Source of the DNA: Torymus aiolomorphi
Taxonomy: Eukaryota; Arthropoda; Insecta; Hymenoptera; Torymidae
NCBI GenBank assembly: GCA_036365515.1
Contig: CM070874.1
Location: forward strand, 91,780,342-91,844,341
Length of the DNA stretch: 64,000 nt
Direction of reading: 5' to 3'
The notes below the pieces were generated by a model. That model was not told where the DNA came from. It ran no database searches and worked only from the letters and a program-made list of their open reading frames with translations. A program made the position numbers and the translations under genes. This document shows, piece after piece, positions 44,101 to 53,467 of this stretch; position 1 is the first letter of the stretch, and every line of letters begins with the position of its first letter.

Positions 44101-47041
44101 TCCAAATTAGTACATAACAATGCAGAAATAAAAAAGCTTATTGTATCACGTTAAATTAAAGTTTCATCTTTTATACAGATTATCGAATCAAATTGTGTAG
44201 TGAAAAGACAGTTACATTTTCGATTGTTATTAATAATAAAATTATTATTTAAAAGTATTCAGGTAATTACTTTATGTAATTTTCGTTACTAAAAATCAAC
44301 GAAATCAACAAAAATTTACTGAGCACGTATTTAGACATTTTAGTTATTATGAGAATGAAACACTTGAATGCTATATGTTTCTGTGTTTATATTATCACAT
44401 TACAATTTATACATTACGAATTTTCACAACACAATTAATTTAGGAAAGATTTTAGTTTGCTTACACTATATAACTTATAATTAACAAACGATACAACTCA
44501 AATCTTTTCTCGTAATATATAACGATATTATACATATTTTCAAGATCAAAACAAGTAGAAAAAAATGATTTTTTTTTTTAATTTTTCTTAAGTTGCGACC
44601 TCTGTCGATGGGACCATCGATATTACAGGGACTTCCTCAGGATAACGGCATGGGCCCACTTATTAGGTGAGGATTCAATCACAATTTTTTTTACATACTA
44701 ATCATAATTTTCATACTCATTCCTCATTCACATGAATATTATATGCATGCAATGCGAGGTGGGATATTTCATTTCAACTTACTTCGCATTCGCACTTGAA
44801 ATAAAATAAATGTTATCCTAGGATGATAGGTTACCATTTTGTCACCCTTCTAAAACCGTTTGTCAAAACTATCATCCTTCAACACATTTATTTTATTTTG
44901 AATTATAACGTCAATGAATTATAACGATGTCTTTATTTATTTAAAGTAAAAAATAATCAGAATGGAAAAAATTGTTTGTAAACTCAAAATTATCGAAAAT
45001 TTTTGTCTAAACATTTTTTTTCCATTACTTATATGCAATAAAACAACTTCACCTCATAATGATCATTGTCACACAAACATCGTTCCCTCTGAAAATCATT
45101 CATACAATAAGAAAAATCACCTCAATGGAGCACATATACAATTGTTATATCATGACCTGATTGTTGTTGCCGCCCTGATCCTCGTTCGGCGCTGACGACG
45201 AGCAGCTTCAGGCTTGGGAAGGTAGAGTGCGTCAGTCTGTGTGACTTGCTGTTGGGATACGTACTACTTTGCGCGTTAAATGCCCTTATTTACATGCACC
45301 TGGAACACTTGCAAGCCATTTGTTCCGCTTATTATTCGTTAACGTAGTTGTGTAATTTTTGCGCTTCTTCTTCTCTTATACTTCTACTTCTCCGTACGTT
45401 GACAATTGCATGGACGTCGTTACTATATATTTTGTACAAACATAGCGGTACTTATATTTATATGTATATACATGAGTTTACCGATTTATTCTACGCAAGC
45501 GTATGTGTATATATTTATTGTTATCGAGAGTTTCGAAGTTTATGCAGCATTGGAAAGCTGTCGACGTAAATACGACATATAATCAAAAGTACATTATGAT
45601 ATTTTGTCTTCGGAAGCATATTTTTTTAATAAGTTTAAGAGACGGGTAGATTATATTATATTTATGGTAATATAGACTTAAAAGTAAGAACGTAGTTTTT
45701 CTGACCTACATTGAACCACATATTTTACATATTTTTTTGTATTTTTTTGGTGGTCCTTGTTTATGCATTTCCATTTTATTTACATTGTAAAACTCTACGA
45801 ATGGACGTACTTGTAAAAGTTCACGACTTTTAATTTATCTCTGTGACTTTAAGTATCAAGCATGAGACCCTCTGTAGCTTTTAAATTAGTGGAGTAGTCC
45901 CCATTTTATTTTTGTTTAATTGCTAATGAAATTTAGTCTTAAAATATAATGGATTGACATTAAATAATTTTTCATGCGGCGGTGGCTAGCCATGCGGGGT
46001 GAGTTGATTATTCAGTATAATTGTCTAAGTATCGTCAGTGCACAAACCTTTAAATCAAAGTATCACAGATTACAAAATAAGAACAATCTTAATACATTCT
46101 TAACAAATTAGCGTTTCTGACTCGCGAGTCGGCGGCTCTGGGTCGATCCCAGGGTCCGTCACTTTTTATTATTAAAAGTTGCGATAGCTCACTCATAACA
46201 CACGCAATAACTTGATATTGTCCAAAACATTACATGTCTATTACGTAGAAAAGCTTGTTCCAACTTATATTTGAGGGCGATGTCACAAATTACGGGGTAG
46301 CTTAAATATCGCAATTTTGTTCGACATGTAGAAATTACGAATAAAAAAATATGGATTTACAATTTTAAGTTTTAATAATCGTTTAGTTTTGTGAGCCGTC
46401 CCAACTCTCCAAATGATTAAGAGTAAAATGCTAAATATAGTATTTTTAGAGTATTATATTTAAATATTTCTGGAGAAGATTTGCGAAAGAAGACTTTTGA
46501 TTTCCAAAGTGAAACTTCTCGTTGAAAATTCCCATTTGAGCCCCTGCACGTCGCCGTAGCAGCACTTACCTCCATCCCGTGCCACCTAATGCATCTTGGT
46601 TCCCATTGCAGCTGGAATGAGTCGTGGAGCAGTAACAGCAGTAGCACCACCACCACCGCCAGCGGTCACCCAGCTCAGCAGCAGCGAGCCGGCCAGCAGG
46701 AGCAGCTGAGTAGCTCCTCATGCGCGAGTTCCAACAGCAGCCTGAACAAGCTCGCCTCAAGGCGTTCCTCCTCCTCGGACTCGCCCCAGTCTCAGCCGCC
46801 CCGGCCGTCCAGTCTGCGCTTGCCGGGCCAGCTGCGGCTGCCGAACGGCTGCGCCACGGCGCTGCCCTCGACGCCGCCCGACTCGCCCAAGATCCGCGCG
46901 GCGCGCACCAAGTCCGTCGACGGCGAGCAGCAGCTGCAGCTGAGGTCGTCCATACCGACGCCAAGGCGACTGACCGCCCCGACCCTTATACCCAGGGCGG
47001 CGCGCGCCGTCTCGGCAACGGGCCGCGCGCAAAACTCCTAG
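8323..47041 (+). CDS. CCSER: CCSER-family (coiled-coil serine-rich, FAM190) protein, long isoform, 12 coding exons
   Basis: Spliced CDS of 1095 codons: 8323-8430, 10853-12587, 12875-13043, 13230-13415, 41752-41869, 42086-42217, 42550-42573, 42784-42819, 42904-43071, 43165-43272, 44593-44666, 46612-47041. All introns are GT-AG and all phases agree. Seen: a long Ser-rich N half, an acidic ASDDLMMD motif (about 649-656), the block IKTMLLKLKRVLQE (about 803-816), a heptad-rich coiled coil (about 858-905), an ATQTD box and a basic SSIPTPRR tail (1065-1072). These occur in the same order in vertebrate CCSER1/CCSER2 (DDLMLD; AVKTLLLKMKRVLQES; STQTE; SIPRP). CCSER2 is known to act on microtubule bundling, so a cytoskeletal role is inferred. 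The start is the first ATG after an in-frame TGA at 8302 and has a good context (G at -3 and +4). No CH or AAA domain is present, which argues against neuron navigator. Confidence 0.87.
8431..10852 (+). other. CCSER intron 1
   Basis: 2.4 kb between a GTAAGG donor and a CTCCCGCAG acceptor. A CpG-rich block at 9690-10280 contains a (CG)n run near 10110. The rest is AT-rich and I see no gene. Confidence 0.75.
10853..12587 (+). CDS. CCSER: CCSER coding exon 2 (large Ser-rich exon)
   Basis: The acceptor is CTCCCGCAG and the donor is ATCA|GTGAGT, leaving phase 1. It encodes residues 37 to about 615. Visible motifs are a basic start (AISFGFRRRP), ESSGLPIRTNRFGFR, and EDSGLGSQH, which resembles the DDSGF region of vertebrate CCSER1, followed by Ser/Thr/acidic low complexity. 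Nearly every codon ends in G or C, unlike the AT-rich DNA around it. The bias also leaves a long open frame on the opposite strand. Confidence 0.88.
12875..13043 (+). CDS. CCSER: CCSER coding exon 3 (DDLMMD motif)
   Basis: The acceptor is TATTTTTAG and the donor is CCG|GTACGT, entered in phase 1 and left in phase 2. It encodes TLSSCESLASDDLMMDYE, which aligns with the vertebrate SCELDEDDLMLD motif. The upstream intron is 287 bp. Confidence 0.88.
13230..13415 (+). CDS. CCSER: CCSER coding exon 4
   Basis: The acceptor is TCTTTTTAG. The exon ends ACTGG|GTGTGT in phase 2. It encodes an acidic helical stretch (DDATSLLELEIQGQEVMKEW) and an Asn/Gln-rich tail. GG plus the first A of exon 5 makes Gly, so it joins exon 5 in frame across an intron of about 28.3 kb. 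Confidence 0.82.
13416..22418 (+). other. CCSER giant intron, part 1 (between exon 4 and first exon 1B)
   Basis: AT-rich DNA with CpG-rich islands at about 14.15-14.45, 15.64-15.85, 16.5-16.86, 17.5-18.1, 20.25-20.45 and 20.56-21.02 kb. A CTCF-like site lies at 15293. No ORF here carries a recognisable domain. The islands may be enhancers or unrecognised non-coding first exons (inference). Confidence 0.6.
15293..15307 (+). promoter_or_regulatory. CTCF-like binding site
   Basis: CCACCAGATGGCAGC fits the CTCF core (CCANNAGNNGGCRSY) at every fixed position. It lies in AT-rich DNA inside the giant intron, between the distal promoter and alternative exon 1B, so it could act as an insulator or loop anchor. 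Occupancy is inferred only. Confidence 0.5.
22419..22546 (+). CDS. CCSER: CCSER alternative first coding exon (1B)
   Basis: An ATG-started stretch (MVRPMRKGTEELAEARKSSS) reads into a Ser/Pro/Thr-rich segment ending SPSTPTPPSANG, with donor AACGG|GTAAAT in phase 2. That phase fits the exon 5 acceptor at 41752 and gives a form of about 405 residues. It lies in a GC-rich island and the composition looks coding. The frame stays open 5' of the ATG back to a TGA at 22293. There is no transcript evidence here, so its use is an inference. The C at -3 makes the start context only moderate. Confidence 0.6.
32202..32212 (-). repeat. tRNA-like Pol III A box (possible SINE relic)
   Basis: On the minus strand, TAGCTCAACGG matches the tRNA A box (TRGCNNAGYNGG type) exactly in its key bases. 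It is preceded by GGGGCG as in a tRNA 5' end. The downstream sequence has only a poor B-box match, so this is at best a degenerate tRNA-derived element. Confidence 0.35.
33517..33644. repeat. long hairpin (inverted repeat, ~50-nt arms)
   Basis: ATTACGCACCAA... to ...TTGGTGCGTAAT arms containing GGACAGTCCACAGCTCGTGT and its complement close on a GC-rich loop, CGCCTTCGGCTCG. The arms pair almost completely. This is more likely a foldback element than a gene. Confidence 0.8.
33652..33731. repeat. second hairpin, adjacent
   Basis: TTTGCCTAGCGAGGCCGAAA and the inverse TTTCGG(C)CCGCTAGGCAAA pair across a GC-rich loop. It starts 8 nt after the preceding hairpin, so the two may be parts of one insertion. 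Confidence 0.75.
33865..34830. repeat. three diverged tandem units of ~325 bp
   Basis: Units start near 33865, 34191 and 34515 with AATTACGATTT. Each contains TTTTAACCTCAAATATCTCT and, in the first two, ATTGCCTATATTGCATACAAAAT-like segments. Divergence is high and no long ORF survives. The array ends before an AC microsatellite. Confidence 0.65.
35113..35178. repeat. (AC)33 microsatellite
   Basis: An uninterrupted AC dinucleotide run of 66 nt, followed by ACTCACTCACA. It lies just after the diverged tandem units. Confidence 0.95.
35443..36059. mobile_element. MITE of the CACTGAGAG family, copy 2, with nested foldback
   Basis: Ends CACTGAGAGAAGAATATTGT and ...TTTTCTCAGTG with TA on both flanks. 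Terminal and inner sequence (CATGTTAACAGTTACAATGC and similar) match the 632 copy. It is 617 bp rather than 282 bp, largely because of the foldback at 35628-35846. Confidence 0.8.
35628..35846. mobile_element. foldback element nested inside the MITE
   Basis: Arms of about 100 nt: GCCAATTTTCTACCAGGATG... mirrored by ...CATCCTGGTAAAAAATTGGC. The inner arm includes TTTCGGATATTTTTATTGTT and its near-complement. It is absent from the 632 copy, so it inserted into the MITE. Confidence 0.72.
36377..36431 (+). repeat. tRNA-like A and B boxes (tRNA-derived SINE head or tRNA relic)
   Basis: TGGGTAAGTGG (36377-36387) resembles an A box and GGTTCGAATCC (36421-36431) is a perfect B box, 33 nt apart. The flanking bases do not form a proper T stem or acceptor stem, so it is not a functional tRNA. 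A Pol III-driven repeat is plausible. Confidence 0.45.
40297..40304 (+). promoter_or_regulatory. TATA box of alternative promoter 1C
   Basis: TATAAAAA follows a CTCCTC tract 60 nt before the start codon of exon 1C. A start about 30 nt downstream would leave a 5'UTR of roughly 35 nt. No clear initiator was identified. Confidence 0.45.
40364..40656 (+). CDS. CCSER: CCSER alternative first coding exon (1C)
   Basis: The ATG lies in a good context (GCAATGG), 60 nt 3' of a TATA box, with an in-frame TGA at 40313. It encodes 97 codons: a basic segment with RSAIPLPRS (a SxIP-type motif), a Pro/Ser/Thr segment and a helical end (MVDIIAASKARLQEAE). The donor GAGAG|GTCCGA leaves phase 2 for the acceptor at 41752. 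A second donor, CCAG|GTTGCA at 40638, has the same phase, so the exact 3' end is uncertain. The predicted form is about 460 residues. Inclusion as an internal exon is unlikely, because the in-frame stop is followed by no good polypyrimidine acceptor. Confidence 0.65.
41752..41869 (+). CDS. CCSER: CCSER coding exon 5 (common acceptor for all isoforms)
   Basis: A strong polypyrimidine tract and TTTTTTTACAG acceptor precede it, and the donor is AAAT|GTGAGT. The first base completes a phase-2 codon, and phase 0 leaves. It encodes a Ser/Arg-rich stretch (LLHSRSSTESPRSLDSTRSR). Confidence 0.88.
42086..42217 (+). CDS. CCSER: CCSER coding exon 6 (conserved LKLKRVLQE helix)
   Basis: Acceptor AACATCAG and donor CAGGAG|GTAATT, phase 0 at both ends. 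It encodes 44 codons ending in the family's most conserved block, FQDIVSIKTMLLKLKRVLQE. This aligns with QDCTAVKTLLLKMKRVLQE of vertebrate CCSER1. Confidence 0.92.
42550..42573 (+). CDS. CCSER: CCSER micro-exon 7 (24 nt)
   Basis: The acceptor is CACTTGCAG, followed by 8 codons (SGENGLTR), then GTAGGT. Phase 0 on both sides means it can be skipped without a frameshift. The Ser continues the KRVLQES match to CCSER1. Confidence 0.75.
42784..42819 (+). CDS. CCSER: CCSER micro-exon 8 (36 nt)
   Basis: The acceptor is GCGCTTCCAG, followed by 12 codons (TDTLNPFDSTLK), then GTCAGT. Phase 0 on both sides makes it optional without loss of frame. Confidence 0.78.
42904..43071 (+). CDS. CCSER: CCSER coding exon 9 (coiled coil, first part)
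   Basis: Acceptor TTAAGCAG, donor GAG|GTACAA, phase 0 both sides. Its 56 codons include ELSDLRRQVVFLQGQLDDKD with heptad-spaced Leu/Val. This corresponds to the coiled coil after the KRVLQE block in CCSER proteins. Confidence 0.9.
43165..43272 (+). CDS. CCSER: CCSER coding exon 10 (end of coiled coil, TQT box)
   Basis: Acceptor TTTATTGCAG, donor AAG|GTAGGC, phase 0 both sides. It encodes SQLTKYQNAEKNG and then SNAATQTDK, which resembles STQTE in CCSER1 and YTQTP in CCSER2. Confidence 0.9.
43273..44592 (+). other. CCSER intron 10
   Basis: 1.3 kb, AT-rich, with a short (ATTT)n microsatellite at about 44047-44070. Nothing else is visible. Confidence 0.7.
44593..44666 (+). CDS. CCSER: CCSER coding exon 11
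   Basis: Acceptor TTTTTCTTAAG, donor ATTAG|GTGAGG, entered in phase 0 and left in phase 2. It encodes LRPLSMGPSILQGLPQDNGM. AG plus the first C of exon 12 makes Ser. Confidence 0.82.
44667..46611 (+). other. CCSER intron 11
   Basis: 1.9 kb. AT-rich apart from a short mixed-composition segment at 45170-45240. A small inverted repeat with a B-box-like core (CTGGGTCGATCCCAG) lies at 46138-46152 without a nearby A box. No coding exon is supported. Confidence 0.65.
46612..47041 (+). CDS. CCSER: CCSER last coding exon 12 (basic SxIP tail)
   Basis: The acceptor is CCCATTGCAG and the reading frame ends at TAG (47039-47041). It encodes a Ser/Gln-rich segment followed by a basic Pro-rich tail containing SSIPTPRR at 46946-46969. 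Vertebrate CCSER2 also ends in a basic tail with a SIPRP motif. It is GC-rich like exon 2. Confidence 0.87.
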
Positions 47042-48546
47042 CAGCGACGGATCTTCTTTGTTTTTGACATTTGAGTTGCGCAGGGAGCTTCTCATTAGCG
47101 AGAGCTCGCGCTTCTTTTTTCTGTAACAGCGGGAGAGAGTGTTTTTGAGTTACGCTTTTAGTCTCGGTCAATTCGAACCTTTTAGCTTTGTTATTTTATC
47201 GCCTTTGGAGGTAAGTTACTTGATGGTAGTGCCTTTTAATGTGTCAATGTTGAACCGCATTGATGTGAAAACTGACAAAACGCCCAAGTAGCTGACGGTT
47301 TCGTTTACTGCGTTCTCTAGGAACGAAACATTTATTGGAATTACTTTCTTGTTTCCGTGTAAGCTAAACTCAAAGGCACTCTCGGGTATATTGTTTTACG
47401 AAAAATCCTTTATTCGGCCTTAATCAAATAGAAATTGGATCATTAAGAAACTTTTTATATAAAGCATGAATTTTTTGTTTCGAGTAAAAATATTTTAATA
47501 ATATATTAAATTATTGATTTTTACTGTTTTGATCGAACAGTGATGTCTTACGTGATTATCAAAATATTTTAAACAGTATAGTAAGTACTGTTGAGGATGT
47601 CAATAATGAAATGAAAAATTGTGTTTTGTTATTTTAATTTTTCTTATTCATACAATTCAATGTATTCATCATTCGATAAAACTTTTCTTAATGGTCCAAT
47701 TTCCAAAGTCTTCGTTATTAATGATTAGGGAGAAAATGTTAAGAGTATCAGCAAATGCTAAGAAGTGTTGTTACAGCGATCACTAGTGGTCTTTGTCTTA
47801 CCAAGATTTCGACGTGTAATTTATCTATATTTTTCACTCGGTTTTCAGTGTACATTTTCATTTTCGCGCGAGTCTTATGTATATAGTTGCAAGATGGAGT
47901 CGCGTGCATATACTTCTTATCATGTTTCACTTTGTGTAGCATTCGTTCACATCGAATGGTCTTTAGTGATCTTTACTTTACTTAGCTGCGAGGATATTGT
48001 AAATACGAGCCTTTGTGTATTAATTGAAATACGTACAAGGTACTTTGTTTTAGTTGGATTTTTAATTACTTTTAGCTGGATGATACAGATTCCTATTCAG
48101 TAACATTAAGTGCAATGACTTTTCATATTGTTTAAGCATTATCCGCCATTCAAAAATTAATTGAGTACTCGGAAATGTTTCTTGTAAGTATTGTAATTGT
48201 TATACGAGATGATTCCTTTAATTTAATCAACTTTTAACTGATTGACAAGAGTTCTATAATTACACGAATCACTGTAATTAAGGAAAAACATTAAACTGAC
48301 TGCTTAAACAATATAAAGAGAACTAATTCAACAGTATTTCTGAGATAAGAGAAACGCGATAATACAACACTTTAGTAAATTACTAGCAGGGTTTGTACAG
48401 TCTAATTTGAGCTTCGCTACTTTAATTATAATTTGTGATTTGTGGATGTTTTATTTATTTCTTCGCATTGTTGGTGCTATTATTTTGCGACCATACATCG
48501 GAATTAAAAGTTACTTTTATGTAAAAGCTTGTTCAAATAACGAATC

Positions 48547-48591
48547 AATAAATTTTTGTTTTTTATAGCAAATGTAATGTACTTAAATAAA
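48547..48591 (+). other. candidate poly(A) signals for the CCSER gene
   Basis: Two AATAAA hexamers, at 48547-48552 and 48586-48591, are among the first clear ones seen after the stop codon. Using them would give a 3'UTR of about 1.5 kb. The cleavage site is not proven and AT-rich DNA yields chance matches. Confidence 0.3.
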
Positions 48592-50266
48592 AACTTAAGT
48601 TAATTGATCAACTACATCTGACTTTTTTTAACTTCAATTTTTGGATAAAAATTACAATTTGTAATACTTCATCTTTTTATTAATTAATGATGATGTAAAA
48701 TGAGTCAAGGTGTTTCTGCATAAAAAGAGAAGAAATAATTGAAGTTCGCTTGATTGTAACCATCGCCAGAGGTCGAAGGAAACTGGTTAGTTGAAGGAGA
48801 ATTTTGTACGAAGATACTATAACGATGTTAGATGCAGTTTTAGTGGGACTAGCTGAATGCAAAATATCATATAGCTTGAGTTCTCGCGCTACGAAATAAC
48901 ATAATCAATCTGAGGGACAAATTAAATTTAGTAAAGTTGCTTTTCAGGTCAATAAAATAAACATTTATGTATTTTTAGCGCGAGGATTATATTAATCAGG
49001 CTCATGACAAATAAAACGCCAAAAAGTACTGGAATACGCGAAAGTATCGAACATTTTGTAAACGATCTATGTACTATTTTATTATGTAATCACACACTGA
49101 GGCATGGACAAAAGAATACCCAAATTATTAAAAAAAACTGAAGTAATTATTTCAGATTATGAGTGAAAAAATAAATTGAGTTTTCAGATTTGCTTAAAAT
49201 TTACAGTGGTGCTTAAATTTAATTTATAAAATGAAAATAATGCTATGTATAAAATATAATTCTTTCGATTGTTTATTTATATGTCGTCCAGCCGATTAGT
49301 GATATTCAAAAATGAAATACTCTTTAAAATTGTGCCCCAACTACTTATAAATGATAAAGTTGTCCTATGTAATCTTGGATTGCAAGATGTAGCACTTATG
49401 ATAGTAATGCCATTTGGGATCGTCTCGAGGCTAAACTGCGAAAACAGTGAATAAAGTATATTTGCTGGTAATATGGTTTTGTATGTCATTTATCCTTCAT
49501 CCATTAAATCTTGTTTCCATAATTATTTTCACGAGTTTTTTATATTTAATAAAAAAAATAAGTAATAATAATAACTTTCATGGCAATATTACATTTTATT
49601 TATTATGAAAAAATTAAAGTAATATAAAGAAGAAAGAACTTTATAAAATTTACTTAATAGTTTACAAATGCACTTCACACTTGTACAGAACTTCACCTTT
49701 TATCTATTTCTTTTATAATCGATAAAAGTCGAATTAATAAGAAATGTTGTACAGTAATAAATAAATAAATAAATTTGCTTCATTAGTGATTATTTTTAAT
49801 TTATTACCAAAAACAAGTGTATGTAAAGAAAAACGAGGTATGGCTTTAATTGTTTAACTATACATACATTAAAGACTTAGTGAATACATTTTCTTTAAAA
49901 AAATATCAACCTAATCCATTGTAGAATTTGAAAATCCACAGAATTTTTTTACATAGAGTCGCATTTTTTTGTGATACATTGCTACCGACAATAATAAAAC
50001 TTTAAAGTAATGCAGTAATTTCTCTATTCACGCATGCTTCACTTTCATTTGTTCATTTTACGATTCGAAACAAAATATACTTGTTCTTCGAAATTAAATA
50101 CAGGTAAAGAACAAAGATAAAGTATATTTCTTGATGAAATAATATAAAGCTATTTTCGGTACTTTCATTTATGAAGTGAATACGCTCAGATTGGTTAAAA
50201 ATATCGCGATGAGGATATTAGATTTTGGTGCATTTCTGTAATGTATAAACGAATAAATATAAACTA

Positions 50267-50272
50267 TTTATT
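50267..50272 (-). other. candidate poly(A) signal of CCAR1
   Basis: AATAAA on the minus strand lies about 20 nt past the stop codon. Another AATAAA overlaps the stop itself. Together they suggest a very short 3'UTR, although more distal sites in this AT-rich spacer cannot be excluded. Confidence 0.4.
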
Positions 50273-50291
50273 TTATAAATAGAAAGATTAT

Positions 50292-50576
50292 TTATTTTTT
50301 ATCTTTTTCATCGTCCACGGGCTCCTTCTTTATAAGAACTTTATTGTCACACTTTTTGTCTCTGTCACACTCGGCCTCTTTTTTCACTATGACTTTACTG
50401 TCACTCCATCGTGTATCACTTTTAGATTTGCACTCAACGGGCGTGCCATTTACTTCTGTGATCCCTTTTTCGTCTTGAATTTCAACTACTTCAACTCGTT
50501 TCGCATCATTTTGTATACTTTTAGATGCTATATGGTATATACTTTTTAAAGAAGTGAAATATGAGTGTGATTCAGT
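50292..50576 (-). CDS. CCAR1: CCAR1 last coding exon 15
   Basis: Acceptor TATTTACAG, phase 0, 94 codons to TAA (50294-50292). The tail is Lys/Asp/Glu-rich with IVKKEAE and LIKKEPVDDE. IKKEP resembles a sumoylation consensus (inference). Confidence 0.88.
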   Translation of the reverse strand, partial: TESHSYFTSLKSIYHIASKSIQNDAKRVEVVEIQDEKGITEVNGTPVECKSKSDTRWSDSKVIVKKEAECDRDKKCDNKVLIKKEPVDDEKDKK

Positions 50577-53414
50577 CTGTAAATAATAGAGTAACAACAG
50601 TTAAAAATATTTAGAAAAATGCTGGTTTTTGAATGGTCTACAAATTTTGAATATATTCTAAATAGTTCTTGTAGTCTCGTACATGCTTACCGTTACTTTT
50701 TTTAACTTATCATCTGCATTTCTCAGTCTATCTTTGTACATTTTTAGATCATCTGAAAGGTCTTTAATAGTATTGCTTTGTTTAGTCGATTTTTCATTAA
50801 CTCCGGTCAATTCATGCTGTATCTCCATCATTTTCGTTTCAGTCTCGACACGAGCATTCTCTGATCTCTTTAATTGACTAACTAATTTTTCTATATCTAA
50901 TAAAGAACCTTTATACATTATAAAGCCTTCTGGCACGGAATCGGCTTCAAGCACTGCTAAAGAATTTTCTCCACGGGCTCTCTTAGAAGCAGGCCCACTT
51001 CCAACAAATACTGGTAGTAATTTTTTATTTCCTGTAAATAATAATTATTGCATACGATCGTTAAAACACTATACCTATTCTACTGTTAATTGATAGAAGG
51101 CGAGGAATAACTTACCCAAGGCAAGTGATTTTAGAATTTCTTCTTCATTCTCTGCTTTAGCAGAACTTCCATCTGATTTTTCATTGTCATCTTTCTTTGA
51201 ATCTTTACCGTCATCTTCCTTAAGTCTATCAGTTAATTTACGATAGTGTAAAGAATCTCTTGTTACAACTTTTTGCACTAATTTTCGAACTTGAGCTCGA
51301 GACATATTCAACCCTAGTGTATAAATTAGTTCTTCAATGTCTTTATCAAAAATATAACCACAATGGGTTTGATCAAAATATACAAAGGACAGAAGAAGAT
51401 ATGGATCATGCGTGTATAACTTAATTTTCTTTCTTTTTCCATCTTTATCTTTATCTCTTCTTCCATCTTTCAATGAATCATCATCCTGTACAAAAATGAT
51501 TCATAAATTTCTTTTCTGAATTTATCTAAATTTGTATTATTATATCATCAACAGGACTGTATACTTACGTCAGAATCATCATCGTCATCATCATCGTCAT
51601 CGTCATTTTTATCTTTATCTTTATCATCACTTTTACTTTTAGCATCTTTATCATCTTTTTTATCTTTTTCGTTTTTCTTTTCATCTCTTTTATCATCTTT
51701 CTTAGTCTTTCTATCGTCATCTTTTTTCTTGCCATCCTTCTTATCCTTTTTCTTATCATCATCTTTTTCCTTTGGTTTTTCAGGCAAACTACATAATGCT
51801 CGATATATTCGAAAACCGAAATCACGCATTAGCATTTCATTAAACAGTTCAGCAAATAACGATACTTCAAAAGAATGCTCCTGTAAATAAAATATATTTT
51901 TATTAAACTGCTTTGGTATTTCACTATTATAAAACGAAAACACAATTATGATTACCTTTGTATCTTCAGGCCTATAATCTAATAAAACACTGAGCGACAT
52001 CATAGTACAATCGAATTTACCACTTTTAGCTATTCTTGAAGGGTGAACTATGATATGTGGAGATTCAGGAAGATTATATCTTTTTTCCAATAAAGCCTTT
52101 TCTCTTTCATAAAGTTTTTTCTTATCTTCATCGTGCTGAAATAATTATTATATAGGTAATTAAAATCATCAATAAATTGAAAATGATGTATTAATTTGAT
52201 TATGAAGAAAACTTTAATGATCTCTCCGAGTATAAAGAAATATGAAAATGACATTTTTATTAGTAATAAATACTTCTAATATTTAAAAATTTCTTTTAGT
52301 TTATGCATTTTTCGTATTTATAAACAATCAAGAAAGAAAGACAAATAGTAATTGTTGAAAGTATTACAAAAAATTTATTAATTTCACCTCTTTATTGTCC
52401 TTGGAGCGTTTATCATCTTTTTGTTCATCTTTGGGTGATGGCATACTGTCTTTGTCATTTTCTTCTGCCTCATCTTGTCTACCTTCTTCTTTTGCCTGTT
52501 CTGATTTGATAGCCTTGGTAAGTCTAGCTTGAAGTTGAGACTTTAAGCCTTTAGAGCTTAAATTACGAGAAACTAATTCTTGACGTAAGTCGTTTACCTG
52601 CCAATTTAATTAATCAAATTAATTGATAATCTTTGTAAATATTTATTAATGTAAACATAATTAATTTACCATGTAGAAGACAGATTTTGTTTTAACATTA
52701 ATTTGAAGTACTATATTTAGATAAGTATGTTAGTATCATATTATAAGTATAAAGTGTTTTGTAATATCTTACATTCATAGTTTTTGGGTCCAATTCAGAA
52801 AAATGGGTTGGGTCTTTCTTCTCTGCAACAGCTTCATCCTGAAATGAGAAGGTAATTTTTAGTACAAATATAAATACAACTTCTATTAATATACTACAAA
52901 ACTGAAGCAGCCCCTATAACCAAACGAAACTACAACCCTTGTCATCAGCGTACACACATCCTGACACTCTATTCTCTCATTCGTTTGCATTCATACTATC
53001 TAGTTTTTAGTTATAACATAACAACGACAAGTATCTTCATTCACGATGGCCTTTTAACACGATACAAGAAACTGCTAGACTCTCTTAGTGTCCTGGCTCT
53101 GGTGTCGGTGTGGTTCATGGGTATAATGGATACAAATTTATAAATACTAATGTAAGTAGCAAATAGTAATAGTATATAAAAATGAAGATTAAATGAAACT
53201 TTTTCTAGTAATTTTTCGACTGACGATGGAGGCTTTTTTCAGAAATGAAAATGACTCAGCTGCACACTTTCCCGAGCTAGGCTTGCTCGCTTTGCTTATT
53301 GAACATAATGAGACTGCCAGTGGCTCGTAACAGCTGTGCATGCTAATTGATCTATTTTTCACGGTTATCAAAATGTATATGAAACTGAGTACATATAACT
53401 GTATTATACAGTCC

Positions 53415-53467
<53 letters not shown>

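Larger units (their letters stand above)
47042..50291. other. convergent intergenic spacer between CCSER and CCAR1
   Basis: 3.25 kb of mainly AT-rich DNA between two facing stop codons. It probably holds the CCSER 3'UTR. No ORF with a recognisable domain is present. Confidence 0.65.

Noticed and set aside
45170..45240. Possible extra CCSER exon with donor-like GGAAG|GTAGAG
   Set aside because: The upstream frame has stops, no phase fits exons 11 and 12, and those two already join in frame.
46138..46152. tRNA T-arm-like CTGGGTCGATCCCAG
   Set aside because: No A box at a suitable distance and no cloverleaf. A short palindrome is enough to explain it.
10853..47041. First idea that the plus-strand gene is a neuron navigator (sickie/NAV) orthologue
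   Set aside because: No calponin-homology or AAA domain is present, and the order of DDLMMD, KRVLQE helix, coiled coil, TQT and SIP tail matches CCSER1/2 instead.
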